Assembly (NCBI GenBank): GCA_028292265.1
Contig: JAQGMR010000008.1
Coordinates: 80,857-144,856, forward strand
Direction: 5' to 3'
Length of the DNA stretch: 64,000 nt
DNA from: Herminiimonas sp.
Lineage (GTDB): Bacteria > Pseudomonadota > Gammaproteobacteria > Burkholderiales > Burkholderiaceae_D
A program made the position numbers and the translations under genes. This document shows, piece by piece, positions 24,361-34,670 of the stretch (its first letter is position 1; each line of letters begins with the position of its first letter). The notes under the pieces were generated by a model. It saw only the letters and a program-made list of their open reading frames with translations, was not told where the DNA came from and searched no databases.

Positions 24361-24746
24361 GCTTCGCCTCCGGTACTTTCCGTCGGTGGCTGCCTTGTTG
24401 CCGAGCTTGCTGTCGCGTTCGCCGCTGCTGGCGGAACTGTCAAACCGATACCTGGAACACAGGCCCGTGGATGATTTCGCGCTCGAAGGGGCCTCCACCG
24501 AGACTGCTGACTCCCTGCGTAGTCCACTCGAGAGTCCAGCATAACTCACCTCTGAAAGTTAATTATATGACAACTTTTCTATCCGTATAATAGCTTATTG
24601 ACAACGCTTGTCAATCGCCAATCGAAGGAACGTGCGGCAGTCCCTCCAGCACCCATTGGCTAGCTGCGACGGAAACCGAGCTGCATGTTCCTGTGCTCTA
24701 ATAGAGCGACGTTGTTGCCCCACAGATTGAAAGAGACGCCGCTTCC
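24361..24746. other. Intergenic region between the GGDEF regulator and pilD
   Basis: The minus frame stays open to 24549 but without a good start. It holds the promoter/palindrome at 24587-24614 described separately. No RNA gene was recognised. Confidence 0.4.
24587..24614 (-). promoter_or_regulatory. Promoter with palindromic operator upstream of the GGDEF regulator
   Basis: On the minus strand TTGACA (24614-24609) and TATTAT (24592-24587) are spaced by 16 bp. TTGACAACGCTTGTCAA at 24598-24614 is a perfect interrupted palindrome with 7-bp arms covering the -35 box, so a dimeric repressor could block it. It would leave a leader of about 220 nt before ATG 24360. Confidence 0.5.
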
Positions 24747-25619
24747 ATGACACCGCTGCATTCGCTGCTTTTTGCCCCTCCAGGGTCCCCTCTCCTGGCC
24801 GCCATCGCCGGACTATTTGGTCTACTGGTCGGCAGCTTTCTTAACGTCGTAATCCATCGTCTTCCGCGGATGATGCAGCGAGAATCGGACAACTTCGTCG
24901 CTGCCGAAAGCGGCGCTCCAATACCTCACACCGACCGCTACAACCTCACGCTGCCGCGCTCCGCATGCCCGGGCTGCGGACACCAAATTACTGCGATCGA
25001 GAACGTTCCGGTCGTCAGCTACCTCGTGCTGGGCGGTAAATGCAGCGCATGCAAGGCTCCCATTTCCGTCCGCTATCCCGTTGTGGAGGTCGTAACCGGC
25101 CTTCTGTCTGCTCTGCTGGTATGGCATTTCGGCACCGGGCTCGCAGGCGCTGGTGCGCTGGTTTTTTGCTGGATGCTGCTGGCAATGACCTTCATCGACG
25201 CCGACACCCAGATGCTGCCGGACGACCTCACCTTCCCGCTACTCTGGTGTGGCCTGCTGATAAACCTGGACGGGACCTTCGTTCCACTCAAGGACGCGGT
25301 CATCGGGGCAGCTGCCGGGTATTTGTCGCTGTGGTCGGTTTACTGGGCGTTCAAGCTTGCAACCGGCAAGGATGGGATGGGGTATGGCGACTTCAAATTA
25401 CTGGCCGCACTTGGTGCGTGGCTGGGGTGGCTGATGCTGCCAGTCATCATCCTGCTCTCGTCTCTGGTGGGAGCCGCCGTCGGTATCGGGATGATCGTAT
25501 TTTCCGGGCACGGAAGGGACAACCCGATCCCGTTCGGCCCCTATCTTGCGGCAGCCGGGCTGATCAGCCTGTTGTTCGGCAAATCGATCGTGCAAACCTG
25601 GCTGGGCCTCGCGCTCTAA
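24747..25619 (+). CDS. pilD: Prepilin peptidase / N-methyltransferase
   Basis: 290 residues. After a first membrane segment with GLLVGSFLNVVIHRLPRMM comes the cytoplasmic zinc-binding loop with two CxxC pairs (CPGCGHQI and CSACKAPI) and then about seven membrane helices. The aspartyl-protease residues are in TFIDADTQMLPDDLT and in GYGDFKLLAALG (GxGD). The enzyme cleaves type IV prepilins and type II secretion pseudopilins in the inner membrane and methylates the new N terminus. It is followed by coaE 28 bases later, then zapD and yacG, the usual betaproteobacterial pilD-coaE-zapD-yacG order, although the pilB and pilC genes normally before it are absent here. Confidence 0.96.
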   Translation: MTPLHSLLFAPPGSPLLAAIAGLFGLLVGSFLNVVIHRLPRMMQRESDNFVAAESGAPIPHTDRYNLTLPRSACPGCGHQITAIENVPVVSYLVLGGKCSACKAPISVRYPVVEVVTGLLSALLVWHFGTGLAGAGALVFCWMLLAMTFIDADTQMLPDDLTFPLLWCGLLINLDGTFVPLKDAVIGAAAGYLSLWSVYWAFKLATGKDGMGYGDFKLLAALGAWLGWLMLPVIILLSSLVGAAVGIGMIVFSGHGRDNPIPFGPYLAAAGLISLLFGKSIVQTWLGLAL

Positions 25620-25647
25620 TACGCCTGCATCAAAACCGGTCCTTGCA

Positions 25648-26277
25648 ATGAGTGAAACGCAACCAGCACCTGTGTACTCTATCGGCCTGACCGGCGGCAT
25701 TGGCAGTGGCAAGACGCTGGTCGCCGACATTTTCGCCGCCTTGGGCGCCGCAGTGATCGATACCGACCAGATTGCACACCAACTTAGCGCTCCGCACGGA
25801 GCGGCCATACCGCTGCTGGTAGCTGAATTCGGCGACGGCTTCATCACCGCCGAAGGCGCGCTGGATCGGGCAAAAATGCGTGCGCTCGTTTTCGCCGAGC
25901 CGGCGGCGCGCCAGCGCCTGGAAGCAATACTGCACCCGCTAATCCGACTCGCCACCGAGGAGGCTGCCGCACGCTCCAGCGGCCCTTACAGGGTGTTCGC
26001 GGTCCCGCTGCTGGTCGAGTCGGGCACATGGAAGAGCCGGATCAACCGCTTGCTGGTCGTGGACTGCCCCGAGTCGCTGCAGGTCGAGCGGGTAATGCGC
26101 CGCAGCGGCCTGGACGCGCAAGAAGTTCGGGCTATCATGTCGGCGCAGGCGACCCGCGCACAACGGCTTGAGGTTGCCGATGATGTCATCGTCAACGACG
26201 GCGATGCCGCTTTACTGCGGCCGCAGGTAGAACGACTCCATGCGCTTTATCTGCAGAGGGCAGCCGGAACGCCCTAA
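25648..26277 (+). CDS. coaE: Dephospho-CoA kinase
   Basis: 209 residues, standard length. It phosphorylates the ribose 3'-OH of dephospho-CoA, the last step of coenzyme A synthesis. The P-loop is GLTGGIGSGKT at the start (after a short leader), followed by DTDQIAHQLSAPHG, the LID-type region with RQRLEAILHPLIR, and VDCPESLQVERVMRRSG. The C-terminal VADDVIVNDGD is the conserved end motif. It lies 28 bp behind pilD with no promoter seen and is probably cotranscribed. Confidence 0.96.
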   Translation: MSETQPAPVYSIGLTGGIGSGKTLVADIFAALGAAVIDTDQIAHQLSAPHGAAIPLLVAEFGDGFITAEGALDRAKMRALVFAEPAARQRLEAILHPLIRLATEEAAARSSGPYRVFAVPLLVESGTWKSRINRLLVVDCPESLQVERVMRRSGLDAQEVRAIMSAQATRAQRLEVADDVIVNDGDAALLRPQVERLHALYLQRAAGTP

Positions 26278-26379
26278 AACTTGAATTGAAACAAATGGCA
26301 GCCGTATTTGTAATTTTGATCAGCATCGGTCAGAATCACGTACATCGTTTTCCGCCCAAAAAACATAAGGGATGGCACC

Positions 26380-27138
26380 TTGATCGTCTACGAATACCCT
26401 TTCAATGAGCGTATTCGCACCCTGCTGCGGCTGGAAGACTTGTACGAGAAATTCCTGTTTTTCGTTCAGCAATCTCATCCCCTCCAGCACCAGGTTGCGC
26501 TGTCCACCATCTTCGAGATGCTTGAAGTCGCGGGCCGCGCTGATCTGAAGTCCGATCTCTTGCAGGAACTTGAACGTCAGAAGCAGATGCTGATGAGCTT
26601 CAGGTCCAATCCAAATGTTCAGCCGGAAAGGCTGGATGCGGTGCTGCAGGAAGTCGACCGCGTCAGTTCCGCGCTCGTTGCTTCGCAAGGCAAGACGGGC
26701 CAGCATATCCGCGAAAATGAATGGCTAATGAGCATCCGCGGCCGCACCATCATTCCTGGCGGCGCCTGTGAGTTCGACCTGCCCTCTTATTTCGCGTGGC
26801 AGCACCACTCTCCAGAATCGCGCCTTGAAGATATAGCGACCTGGTTCGGTCCGCTGGAACCTTTGTTCAATGCGATCAGTCTTGTTCTTCGTCTGCTGCG
26901 AGAGTCGGGCCGCGCAGCGCAAATCGTCGCGCAGGCTGGCGCCTACCAGCAGATGTTGCAGGGCAAGGTCTACCAGATGCTGCGGCTAACGATCGATGAG
27001 CGCTTGAATGCCATTCCGGAAATATCCGCCAACAAGTACATGCTCTGGATTCGCTTCACCTCGCAGCAGGCGGGCGACATGAAGCCCAAGACGTCCGAGG
27101 GCGATGTACCGTTTGAACTGACCCTCTGCAATTTCTGA
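26380..27138 (+). CDS. zapD: Cell division protein ZapD
   Basis: 252 residues. ZapD dimers bundle FtsZ filaments through the FtsZ C-terminal tail. The start is a TTG at 26380 giving IVYEYPFNERIRTLLRLEDLYEK, the normal ZapD N terminus (M-I-x-Y-E-x-P-x-N-E-R); there is no ATG alternative in frame nearby. Further landmarks are HHQVAL-type helix ending in FEMLEVAGRADLKSDLLQEL, the conserved GRTIIPGGACEFDLPSYF beta region, and RLTIDERLNAIPEISANKY near the end. It stands between coaE and yacG as usual. Confidence 0.95.
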   Translation: MIVYEYPFNERIRTLLRLEDLYEKFLFFVQQSHPLQHQVALSTIFEMLEVAGRADLKSDLLQELERQKQMLMSFRSNPNVQPERLDAVLQEVDRVSSALVASQGKTGQHIRENEWLMSIRGRTIIPGGACEFDLPSYFAWQHHSPESRLEDIATWFGPLEPLFNAISLVLRLLRESGRAAQIVAQAGAYQQMLQGKVYQMLRLTIDERLNAIPEISANKYMLWIRFTSQQAGDMKPKTSEGDVPFELTLCNF

Positions 27139-27189
27139 TTACCGAATCGAAGGCCGTCGCCTTCGTCTTTCAAGCAAACGAGTTGAACC

Positions 27190-27381
27190 ATGGTTGCAAT
27201 CGTAAACTGCCCCACCTGCGCCAAGAAAGTCGCGTGGACCGAGCAGAATGAACATCGTCCGTTTTGCTCCCTGCGCTGCAAACAGATCGACCTTGGCGCA
27301 TGGGCGGAAGAGAAGTATGTAATTCCTGGCGGCGCGCCGGAGGAAGACATCGAGGACGACGGCTCAGAGGCGCGACAGTAG
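27190..27381 (+). CDS. yacG: DNA gyrase inhibitor YacG
   Basis: 63 residues. The zinc finger is formed by Cys7 and Cys10 (NCPTCAKK) and the pair in [15 protein letters not shown] (about residues 26 and 30). YacG binds GyrB and blocks DNA binding by gyrase. The acidic C terminus [11 protein letters not shown] is also family-typical. It follows zapD by about 50 bases and closes the pilD-coaE-zapD-yacG block. Confidence 0.95.
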   Translation: MVAIVNCPTCAKKVAWTEQNEHRPFCSLRCKQIDLGAWAEEKYVIPGGAPEEDIEDDGSEARQ

Positions 27382-27611
27382 GCGGGATGATTCTGGTCCT
27401 TTCGCGCTGAGTGTCGGGTCCGCTAACGTTCTCCCCCCACACAGCCAGGAACCGTTTGACTGGGTCATCGCCCCGCCCCGTGGCATGCCAGGCATGCCCT
27501 GTGCGCTGCGCTGGTATTCGCTGGGATGCGATTAGACGCGATAACACGCAATAAGACGCGATGCGATGCCTTCGACCGCAACGCGGCACGACGCCACCAG
27601 AGCGCCGGCTC
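27382..27611. other. Convergent intergenic region
   Basis: Lies between yacG (plus) and the NUDIX gene (minus). It carries short repetitive GACGCGAT words around 27535-27570 but no clear terminator with T-run and no gene. Confidence 0.35.
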
Positions 27612-28109
27612 CTACAGGACCTTGTCCGCGGCGCGCAGCCGATCGAGCCACTCCAGCAAGGGTATGGTGGCCGGCAGTAGTGGTTCAACGCCGACGTGCC
27701 CCTGCCAGGCCAGTGCCTGACCCTCCAGGCTTTGGGGCTCGCCGCGCCAGGCGCGGCTGATATAGAAATGCAGTCGCACATGGGCATGCGGATATATATG
27801 CTCCACGCCGCACCACGGCTCGGCGGTCTCTAGCTGCACCCCAAGTTCTTCGACAAATTCTCGCTTCAGCGCATGCAAGATCGACTCTCCCGACTCGACT
27901 TTTCCGCCCGGGAATTCCCAGTAGCCTGCATACGGTTTGCCTTCGGGCCTGCGCGCAAGAAGGACATCGCCGTTCGGCTTCATCAAGATCCCCACGGCCA
28001 CGTCGACCGGCGCCTTTTGGGAGATTCCTGCCAGATCGCGAGCCGACGCCTCTTCCGGATGGCGCGCCTCTGATTGCCTCGCGGGCTCAGTCACGCATTC
28101 TTCCAGCAT
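27612..28109 (-). CDS. NUDIX hydrolase, MutT-like
   Basis: 165 residues from ATG 28107-28109 (MLEECVTEPARQ). The NUDIX box GGKVESGESILHALKREFVEELGV fits G-x5-E-x7-R-E-U-x-E-E-x-G-U exactly. Upstream KAPVDVAVGILMKPNGDVLL and KPYAGYWEFPGG are as in MutT proteins that clean 8-oxo-dGTP from the nucleotide pool. A 40-residue leader before the NUDIX fold is longer than in E. coli MutT (129 aa); start choice is therefore moderately uncertain, and a later start is possible. It overlaps the end of the ATPase gene by 23 bases, as in many betaproteobacteria. Confidence 0.9.
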   Translation of the reverse strand: MLEECVTEPARQSEARHPEEASARDLAGISQKAPVDVAVGILMKPNGDVLLARRPEGKPYAGYWEFPGGKVESGESILHALKREFVEELGVQLETAEPWCGVEHIYPHAHVRLHFYISRAWRGEPQSLEGQALAWQGHVGVEPLLPATIPLLEWLDRLRAADKVL

Positions 28110-28962
28110 GGTCGCGCGCAAACTGCCAGGCAACGCGGCCGGACCGCGAGGCGCGTTGCAATGCCCACCGCAACGCGTCAGCACGCGCCGCTTCGATTTG
28201 CGCTGTGCCGCAGCCAAAGTGCCGCAACCAGTGCGCCACGATATCGAGATAGTCGTCTTGTTTAAAGGGATAAAAAGTTACCCAAAGACCGAATCGTTCG
28301 GACAATGAAATACGCTCTTCAACCGTCTCGCCAGGATGCAGGTCTCCATCATCGTCATGCGTATAGGTTGCGTTGTCCGACATCCGTTCCGGCATCAGAT
28401 GTCGTCGGTTGGACGTCGCGTAGATCAGGACGTTGTCCGACTGCGCCGAGATGCTGCCATCGAGCGCAACCTTAAGCGCCTTGTAGCCGCCCTCGCCTTC
28501 CTCGAACGAGAGGTCATCGCAGAATATGATGAAGCGTTCCGGCCGTTCTGCAACCAGATCGACAATGTCGGGCAAGTCGGCCAGGTCATCCTTGTCGACC
28601 TCGATCAGACGTAACCCCTGGTCGGCGAACTGGTTGAGGCAGGCCTTGATCAGGGACGATTTTCCGGTGCCACGCGCGCCAGTCAGCAACACATTGTTGG
28701 CGGGACGACCCGCAACGAACTGCCGCGTGTTTTGCTCGATCTGCTCTTTCTGGATGCTGATGTTGTGCAGGTCCGACAGCGCGATCGGCGACTTGTGAAG
28801 GACGGGTTGTAAGCGGCCACGGCTGTCGCGGTCCCGCGAACGACGCCAGCGAAACGCGGTACCGCTGTTCCAGTCAGGCGCGGCAGCCCCGGGCGGCAAC
28901 AGTGCTTCCACGCGTTGCAACAGGGCTTCGGCGCGGGCGAGGAATTGGTCGAGCTGGGTCAT
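28087..28962 (-). CDS. DUF815-family ATP-binding protein
   Basis: 291 residues. Walker A is GARGTGKSSLI (near residue 95) and Walker B is RFIIFCDDLSFEEGEGG; a sensor-1-like YATSNRRHLMPERM follows, so this is an AAA-type ATPase of the DUF815 family. The arginine-rich stretch RWRRSRDRDSRGRLQPV in front may bind nucleic acid or a partner. Function unknown; in betaproteobacteria it is regularly next to argJ and a MutT gene, as here. The ATG is at 28960-28962. Confidence 0.9.
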   Translation of the reverse strand: MTQLDQFLARAEALLQRVEALLPPGAAAPDWNSGTAFRWRRSRDRDSRGRLQPVLHKSPIALSDLHNISIQKEQIEQNTRQFVAGRPANNVLLTGARGTGKSSLIKACLNQFADQGLRLIEVDKDDLADLPDIVDLVAERPERFIIFCDDLSFEEGEGGYKALKVALDGSISAQSDNVLIYATSNRRHLMPERMSDNATYTHDDDGDLHPGETVEERISLSERFGLWVTFYPFKQDDYLDIVAHWLRHFGCGTAQIEAARADALRWALQRASRSGRVAWQFARDHAGRMRD

Positions 28963-29074
28963 GTCGTTAACGCGATCTAGTGGATTGAAACAGAAAGCTT
29001 ACTAAAGGCCATGCGGAAGAATCGTCGCCGGTCCTCGCCGCTGCGGCAGAAAAAGCCCGCGCGGCCAAGTCGTG

Positions 29075-30301
29075 TCACGAGCGGTAGTCCGCGTTGATCG
29101 ACACGTAGTCATGCGACAGGTCGCAAGTCCACACCGTGGCGCTTGCGGCGCCACGCGCCAGTTTGACGCGTACCGTGATCTCACTTTGTTTCATGACACG
29201 TTGTCCGTCTTCCTCGCGGTAGTCCGGATTGCGGCCGCCAGCCTTGGCAACCAGCACATCGTCCAGATAGAGGTCAAGACGGCTGACATCCAGGTCGTCC
29301 ACACCGGCGTAACCGATTGCGGCAAGGATACGTCCGAGGTTGGGGTCCGATGCAAAAAACGCCGTCTTGACCAGAGGCGAATGGCCGATCGAATAGGCGA
29401 TGCGGCGACATTCCTCGCGACTTTTGCCTTCTTCAACCACGATGGTGATGAACTTGGTCGCGCCTTCGCCATCGCGAATGATCATTTGCGCAAGCTGCTG
29501 CGACAGGGCGATTACGGCGTCGGCCAGCAACCGGTATGCCTCGCTGTCGATGGTGTCAACCACCACATCGGCCGCGCCGCTTGCAATCAGCATGAAAGCG
29601 TCGTTGGTCGACGTGTCGCCGTCGATGGTGATGCAATTGAATGACTGGTCCGCGGCTTGCCGCGCAAGCTGTTCGAGCACAGGCTGCGACACCTTCGCAT
29701 CGGTCGCAACAAAGCCGAGCATGGTCGCCATATTGGGCCGGATCATGCCGGCGCCCTTGCTGATGCCGGTAAGCGTCACGCTCTTGCCGTCGATCTTCAC
29801 CGTGCGCGACGCCGCCTTGGGCTGCGTATCGGTGGTCATGATGGCTTCCGCGGCGGCCATCCAGTTGTCGCCTTTGATATTGGCCAAGGCTTTTGGCAAG
29901 CCCGCCACGATGCGATCGACCGGCAGCGGTTCGAGTATCACGCCAGTAGAAAACGGCAGCACCTGTCGCGGCTCGCAGCCAAGGAGCCCCGCAAGCGCCA
30001 AGCAGGTTGCATTCGCGTCCGCCAGTCCGCTCTCTCCGGTTCCCGCGTTGGCGTTGCCGGTATTGATAACCAGGGCGCGAATGTCGGCTCTGCCTTCAAG
30101 GTGCGCCTTCGACACCTGGACCGGTGCCGCGCAAAAGCGGTTCTGCGTGAAGACGCCGGCAACGGTGGCGCCAGGCGCGAGACGAATGACCAGCAAATCC
30201 TTGCGGTTGGGCTTGCGGATGCCGGCCTCGGCATAACCGAGTTCGACACCGGCAACGGGTTTCAAGTCTGCCGCAACCGGCAAGGGTAGGTTGACCGCCA
30301 T
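29075..30301 (-). CDS. argJ: Bifunctional ornithine acetyltransferase / N-acetylglutamate synthase
   Basis: 408 residues. ArgJ transfers acetyl from N-acetylornithine to glutamate, the cyclic route of arginine synthesis, and can also use acetyl-CoA. The proenzyme self-cleaves at the Ala-Thr bond in [18 protein letters not shown], making Thr the nucleophile of the beta subunit; the sequence is intact. [10 protein letters not shown] and [13 protein letters not shown] are also conserved and the C terminus ends in the usual [12 protein letters not shown]. It lies between secA and the DUF815 ATPase on the same strand. Confidence 0.97.
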   Translation of the reverse strand: MAVNLPLPVAADLKPVAGVELGYAEAGIRKPNRKDLLVIRLAPGATVAGVFTQNRFCAAPVQVSKAHLEGRADIRALVINTGNANAGTGESGLADANATCLALAGLLGCEPRQVLPFSTGVILEPLPVDRIVAGLPKALANIKGDNWMAAAEAIMTTDTQPKAASRTVKIDGKSVTLTGISKGAGMIRPNMATMLGFVATDAKVSQPVLEQLARQAADQSFNCITIDGDTSTNDAFMLIASGAADVVVDTIDSEAYRLLADAVIALSQQLAQMIIRDGEGATKFITIVVEEGKSREECRRIAYSIGHSPLVKTAFFASDPNLGRILAAIGYAGVDDLDVSRLDLYLDDVLVAKAGGRNPDYREEDGQRVMKQSEITVRVKLARGAASATVWTCDLSHDYVSINADYRS

Positions 30302-30558
30302 GTCTGATTACTTTCCTGGGTTCTTACTGCCTTGTTGTTACTGCCTCGTTCTTACTGCCGCGTCCCGCTGCTTCGTCGTGAGTGGGTCGCTACCTTCCGG
30401 TACGCGGGGATCGTGCATTTTCTCGTGCGCGCCTACCCGCATTCCTCCTTCACTCTACGTTCCGTGCTTTCGGATTCCGGGATCCGCGCTTCCCGAATCC
30501 ACGCGTCCGGGCGTTTCAGGATCCGTCACCACAGGAACCGGCGATTCTCGCCGTCGAA

Positions 30559-33327
30559 TCAGCTGAGCTTTCCGTGACACTGCTTGTACTTCTTGCCGCT
30601 TCCGCATGGGCAGGGATCGTTTCGGCCAACCTTGGGCAGCGCGTTATACGGCGGCATCTGCCCCATCGCCGTTTCCGGAACGGCGGTTGGCGCCAGCAGT
30701 TCTTCCGGCCCGGCCGCGGGGTTGAAGTCAGCGTGCTGGTAATGCACGTTGTCGACGTGGGAGTGGGACAACTGCTCTTCCGCCGCGTCAATCTCTTCCC
30801 GGGTCTGGATACGCACGGTCATCACGGTCCGCACAACTTCATTGCGGATCAGGTCGAGCATTTGACCAAACAGCTCAAAGGCTTCGCGCTTGTATTCCTG
30901 CTTCGGGTTCTTTTGCGCATAGCCGCGCAGGTGAATGCCCTGGCGCAGATGGTCGAGTGCAGCGAGGTGTTCACGCCAATGGGAGTCTATGCTCTGCAGC
31001 ATGACGCCGCGCTCGAAGCCGCTAAAAGACTCAACGCCTACGATAGCAGTCTTGGCATCGTACGCCGCATCGGCCGCCTTCGTTACCCGCTCCAGCAGAT
31101 CTTCATCAGACAGGTCCGGCTCGGCTTCCAGCATGGAGGTAAGCGGAACATCAAGCTGCCATTCGTTAGCCAGCACGGCCTGCAAGCCCTTGAGGTCCCA
31201 CTGCTCTTCCATCGAACCTTCTGGAATATGCTGGCGGAACAGGTCCGTGAAAACGCCCTGACGCAAGGACGCGATCATTTCCGTCATGTTGACCGATTCA
31301 AGCAGCTCATTGCGCTGCTGATAGATCACCTTGCGCTGGTCGTTGGCGACGTCGTCATACTCAAGAAGCTGCTTGCGGATGTCGAAGTTGCGCGCTTCAA
31401 CCTTTCTCTGCGCCGATTCAATCGAGCGCGACACAATGCCGGCTTCGATTGGCTCGCCTTCCGGCATCTTTAGCCGGTCCATGATCGCGCGCACACGGTC
31501 GCCTGCAAAAATGCGGAGCAGCGGATCGTCCAGCGAGAGATAGAAGCGCGAGGAACCCGGATCGCCCTGACGAGCGGAACGGCCGCGCAACTGGTTGTCG
31601 ACCCGGCGTGATTCATGCCGCTCGGTGCCGACAATATGCAGGCCACCGGCCGCGACTACCTGATCATGCAGCGACTGCCATTCGCTGCGAAGGGTCTCGG
31701 CGCGCGCCTGCTTTTCTGAATCCGGCAAGGCCGGATCGGCTTCAATCAACTGCACCTGCTTTTCGACATTGCCGCCCAGGACGATGTCAGTGCCGCGACC
31801 CGCCATGTTGGTTGCGATGGTGATCTGGCCCGGACGACCGGCCTGCGCCACGATCTCGGCTTCGCGGGCATGCTGCTTTGCATTCAGCACGTTGTGCGCC
31901 AGGCCGGCCTTGGTCAGGATGCCTGATAGCAGTTCGGAATTTTCAATGGACGTGGTGCCGACCAGCACGGGTTGCCCGCGCTGGAAGCAATCCTGGATGT
32001 CCATCAGCATCGCGTTGTACTTCTCCGCGGCGGTCTTGTAGACCTGGTCTTGCTTGTCCTTGCGCTGATTTGGACGATTCTGTGGAATCACCACCGTTTC
32101 CAGGCTGTAGATTTCCTGGAACTCATAAGCCTCGGTATCGGCCGTGCCGGTCATGCCAGCGAGCTTGCCGTACATGCGGAAGTAGTTCTGAAAAGTGATC
32201 GAGGCCAGTGTCTGGTTCTCGTTCTGGATGCGGACCTTTTCCTTCGCTTCGACGGCCTGATGCAAGCCATCGGACCAGCGACGTCCCGTCATGAGTCGAC
32301 CGGTGAACTCGTCAACGATAATGACTTCGTTGTTCTGGACCACGTACTGCTGGTCCTTGTGATACAGCGTATGCGCACGCAATGCGGCATACAGGTGATG
32401 AATCAGCGTGATGTTCGCGGCGTCGTACAGCGATGCGCCTTCCGGCAGCAAGCCCATGCTTGTCAGTATTTGCTCGGCCTTTTCGTGGCCGTCTTCAGTC
32501 AGCAGAACCTGGTGCGTTTTTTCGTCGCGGGTGTAGTCGCCAGGCTTTTCAACATGGCCCTTGCCGTCCGGCGTTTCCTCGCCGATCTGCTCTGTGAGGA
32601 GCGGCGGCACTTCATTGATCTTGAGGTAAAGGTCGGTGTGGTCTTCGGCTTGACCAGAGATGATGAGCGGCGTACGCGCTTCGTCGATCAGGATTGAATC
32701 GACCTCATCGACGATGGCGAACGCGAGGCCGCGCTGGACCCGGTCGCCGGCCTCGTACACCATGTTGTCGCGCAGGTAATCGAAACCGAATTCGTTATTC
32801 GTACCGTAGGTGATGTCCGCGCCGTAGGCCTGCTGCTTGACGTCGTGCTCCATCTGCGACAGGTTCACGCCAGTGGTGAGCCCGAGCCAGTTGTAAAGCT
32901 GGCCCATCCATTCAGCATCGCGTTGCGCCAGGTAATCGTTGACGGTAACAATGTGCACGCCCTTGCCGCCCAACGCATTCAGGTATGCAGGCAATGTCGC
33001 CATCAGCGTCTTGCCCTCGCCCGTGCCCATCTCGGCAATCTTGCCGTCATGCAGGACCATGCCGCCGATCAGTTGCACGTCGAAATGGCGCATCTTGAGT
33101 ACCCGGCGACTCGCTTCGCGGCAGACCGCGAACGCCTCCGGCAGCAGGTCCGAGAGGCTTTCGCCTTTTGCAATACGCTCGCGGAAAGCCGGCGTCCTTG
33201 CCTGCAACTCCGCATCGGACAGGGTCTCAACGCTCGGCTCGAGCGCATTGATCTCGCGGACGACTTTTTGATATTGCTTAAGCAAGCGCTGGTTGCGGCT
33301 GCCGAAAATCTGGGTCAGTAGGGACAT
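30559..33327 (-). CDS. secA: Protein translocase ATPase SecA
   Basis: 922 residues from ATG 33325-33327 ([18 protein letters not shown]); the frame extends upstream without family character. SecA drives preproteins through SecYEG. Walker A is MGTGEGKTL, the DEAD-like motif is [17 protein letters not shown], and motifs [29 protein letters not shown] and [15 protein letters not shown] follow. The C-terminal zinc-binding linker is [14 protein letters not shown], which contacts SecB. It sits between the M23 peptidase and argJ, with a 257-base gap to argJ. Confidence 0.98.
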   Translation of the reverse strand: MSLLTQIFGSRNQRLLKQYQKVVREINALEPSVETLSDAELQARTPAFRERIAKGESLSDLLPEAFAVCREASRRVLKMRHFDVQLIGGMVLHDGKIAEMGTGEGKTLMATLPAYLNALGGKGVHIVTVNDYLAQRDAEWMGQLYNWLGLTTGVNLSQMEHDVKQQAYGADITYGTNNEFGFDYLRDNMVYEAGDRVQRGLAFAIVDEVDSILIDEARTPLIISGQAEDHTDLYLKINEVPPLLTEQIGEETPDGKGHVEKPGDYTRDEKTHQVLLTEDGHEKAEQILTSMGLLPEGASLYDAANITLIHHLYAALRAHTLYHKDQQYVVQNNEVIIVDEFTGRLMTGRRWSDGLHQAVEAKEKVRIQNENQTLASITFQNYFRMYGKLAGMTGTADTEAYEFQEIYSLETVVIPQNRPNQRKDKQDQVYKTAAEKYNAMLMDIQDCFQRGQPVLVGTTSIENSELLSGILTKAGLAHNVLNAKQHAREAEIVAQAGRPGQITIATNMAGRGTDIVLGGNVEKQVQLIEADPALPDSEKQARAETLRSEWQSLHDQVVAAGGLHIVGTERHESRRVDNQLRGRSARQGDPGSSRFYLSLDDPLLRIFAGDRVRAIMDRLKMPEGEPIEAGIVSRSIESAQRKVEARNFDIRKQLLEYDDVANDQRKVIYQQRNELLESVNMTEMIASLRQGVFTDLFRQHIPEGSMEEQWDLKGLQAVLANEWQLDVPLTSMLEAEPDLSDEDLLERVTKAADAAYDAKTAIVGVESFSGFERGVMLQSIDSHWREHLAALDHLRQGIHLRGYAQKNPKQEYKREAFELFGQMLDLIRNEVVRTVMTVRIQTREEIDAAEEQLSHSHVDNVHYQHADFNPAAGPEELLAPTAVPETAMGQMPPYNALPKVGRNDPCPCGSGKKYKQCHGKLS

Positions 33328-33680
33328 GCTTAAATTGGGGGAAGATCGCGGTAAATAGGGGCCGAATGAACCGTCTCGACTATCTCGGCCAAACGGCGAT
33401 TCTATCATGCACCACCAGAGCGGCCGTGGCGCCGATGTTGCGAGGATGAGGCACGTGGGCGACTAGCACTTTCACTGCCGGATTTCCGATAAAAGTCGCC
33501 GGCGTTGCGGGTTGTATTGCCGAAAACAGGACCGGTGTCGGCGGGAGCGAGTGTGGCAGGTACGGGGGGTAGCTGCCGGACCTGCCTTGGCTGGCCTGTA
33601 CAGCACTCCCTTTGACAGAAACTGGCGGCGCCGGTCGGCCAGCTTGGGGAATGGGATTGGGGCGCGCTGGTCCAGACGCC
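33328..33680. other. Intergenic region upstream of secA
   Basis: 353 bases on the minus strand between the M23 peptidase gene and secA. No gene recognised. It probably contains the secA promoter and leader; GC-rich imperfect inverted repeats around 33590-33640 could end M23 transcription, without a T-run. No secM-like arrest peptide seen. Confidence 0.4.
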
Positions 33681-34631
33681 TTACTTGCTAGCGGAAAGCT
33701 TGACTGCGTCCCCGGCCGCGAGGAACTTGTTCGGATTCTGGTGAACGCCCTTGACCACGACTTCGAAGTGCAGGTGAGAGCCGGTTGAGCGCCCCGTTGA
33801 GCCGATATTGGCTACATGCTGACCACGACGGACGATATCTCCGACTCGAACCAGCAGCCGGGAAGCGTGAGCATAGCGGGTGACGATACCGTTCCCATGG
33901 TCGATTTCCAGCATGTTGCCGAACTCGTGATGGTATTCCGCAGCGATCACGACGCCGCCGGCGGCTGACGCAATCGGCGTCCCGACCGGACCGGGGAAGT
34001 CGATGCCCTCATGGAAGGCGCTACGGCCAGTGAACGGATCGACGCGCCATCCGAACCCCGACGCGTTGTAGCTCACGTTAACGGGAAGGCTGGTTGGCAA
34101 CATCTTGAACTGGATCTTGTCGCGCATGAGGGCGGACTCCACCACGTCCATGTAGTCGGAACGCTGCGTCAGGTCGCGGCCCATGGCATCAAGCGCACTC
34201 TGGAACTCCGACATTGAAATATCACGCGAGGCATGTGCCGCGCTCGACGGCTCTGCGCCACCACGTCCGGGCACCTGACGGAAATTGAAGGTCTCGGGCT
34301 TTACGCCCGCCAGTCCCTGGACCCGCTCGCCGAGCGCGTCAAGCTGCATCAGCTGCGCCTGCATTTCACCAAGACGCTTCGCCATGGCGGCGATGTTTTC
34401 GCGAACATATTTGTCCTTGCGGCTTTCCGCCTCCGGCGCCGCCGCGAGCGTGGGGCCGGTAACGAACGGAAGACGAAGGGGAGCGTCTGGGCGCAGGAAA
34501 AGAAAATTCAGGAGGACTGCGGTGGAGATTGTCGCAACCAGAAACAGGAACGCGAGCGCCACCAAATGGACGCCGGTGAGCGTAAGCGGTCGGGCACCGG
34601 CGAGGCGAGTTCGGAGCACAATTATCTGCAT
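33681..34631 (-). CDS. M23-family metallopeptidase (LytM domain)
   Basis: 316 residues from ATG 34629-34631 (MQIIVLRTRLAGARPLTL). One membrane anchor at about residues 22-47 (VHLVALAFLFLVATISTAVL) is followed by a coiled-coil region IAAMAKRLGEMQAQLMQLDALG and the C-terminal LytM domain. Zinc ligands are in AFHEGIDFPGPVG (HxxxD) and HLHFEV (HxH), so the catalytic site looks complete. Such proteins cut peptide cross-links in peptidoglycan in the periplasm or regulate amidases. It is upstream of secA and divergent from the dciA-like gene by 39 bases. Confidence 0.92.
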   Translation of the reverse strand: MQIIVLRTRLAGARPLTLTGVHLVALAFLFLVATISTAVLLNFLFLRPDAPLRLPFVTGPTLAAAPEAESRKDKYVRENIAAMAKRLGEMQAQLMQLDALGERVQGLAGVKPETFNFRQVPGRGGAEPSSAAHASRDISMSEFQSALDAMGRDLTQRSDYMDVVESALMRDKIQFKMLPTSLPVNVSYNASGFGWRVDPFTGRSAFHEGIDFPGPVGTPIASAAGGVVIAAEYHHEFGNMLEIDHGNGIVTRYAHASRLLVRVGDIVRRGQHVANIGSTGRSTGSHLHFEVVVKGVHQNPNKFLAAGDAVKLSASK

Positions 34632-34670
34632 CGGATGGGCCTGTGAAGTCGACTGTGATAAGGTCGCCGC

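Noticed and set aside
24361..24549. N-terminal extension of the GGDEF regulator from GTG 24549
   Set aside because: The receiver domain starts exactly at ATG 24360, which has GGAGG at proper distance; the extension is low-complexity Ser/Arg-rich.
30382..31473. 363-codon plus-strand frame overlapping secA
   Set aside because: Antisense to the conserved end of SecA, no family features.
33328..33408. Longer SecA start at 33408
   Set aside because: The known SecA N terminus begins MSLLTQIFG at 33327; the upstream residues are not family-like.
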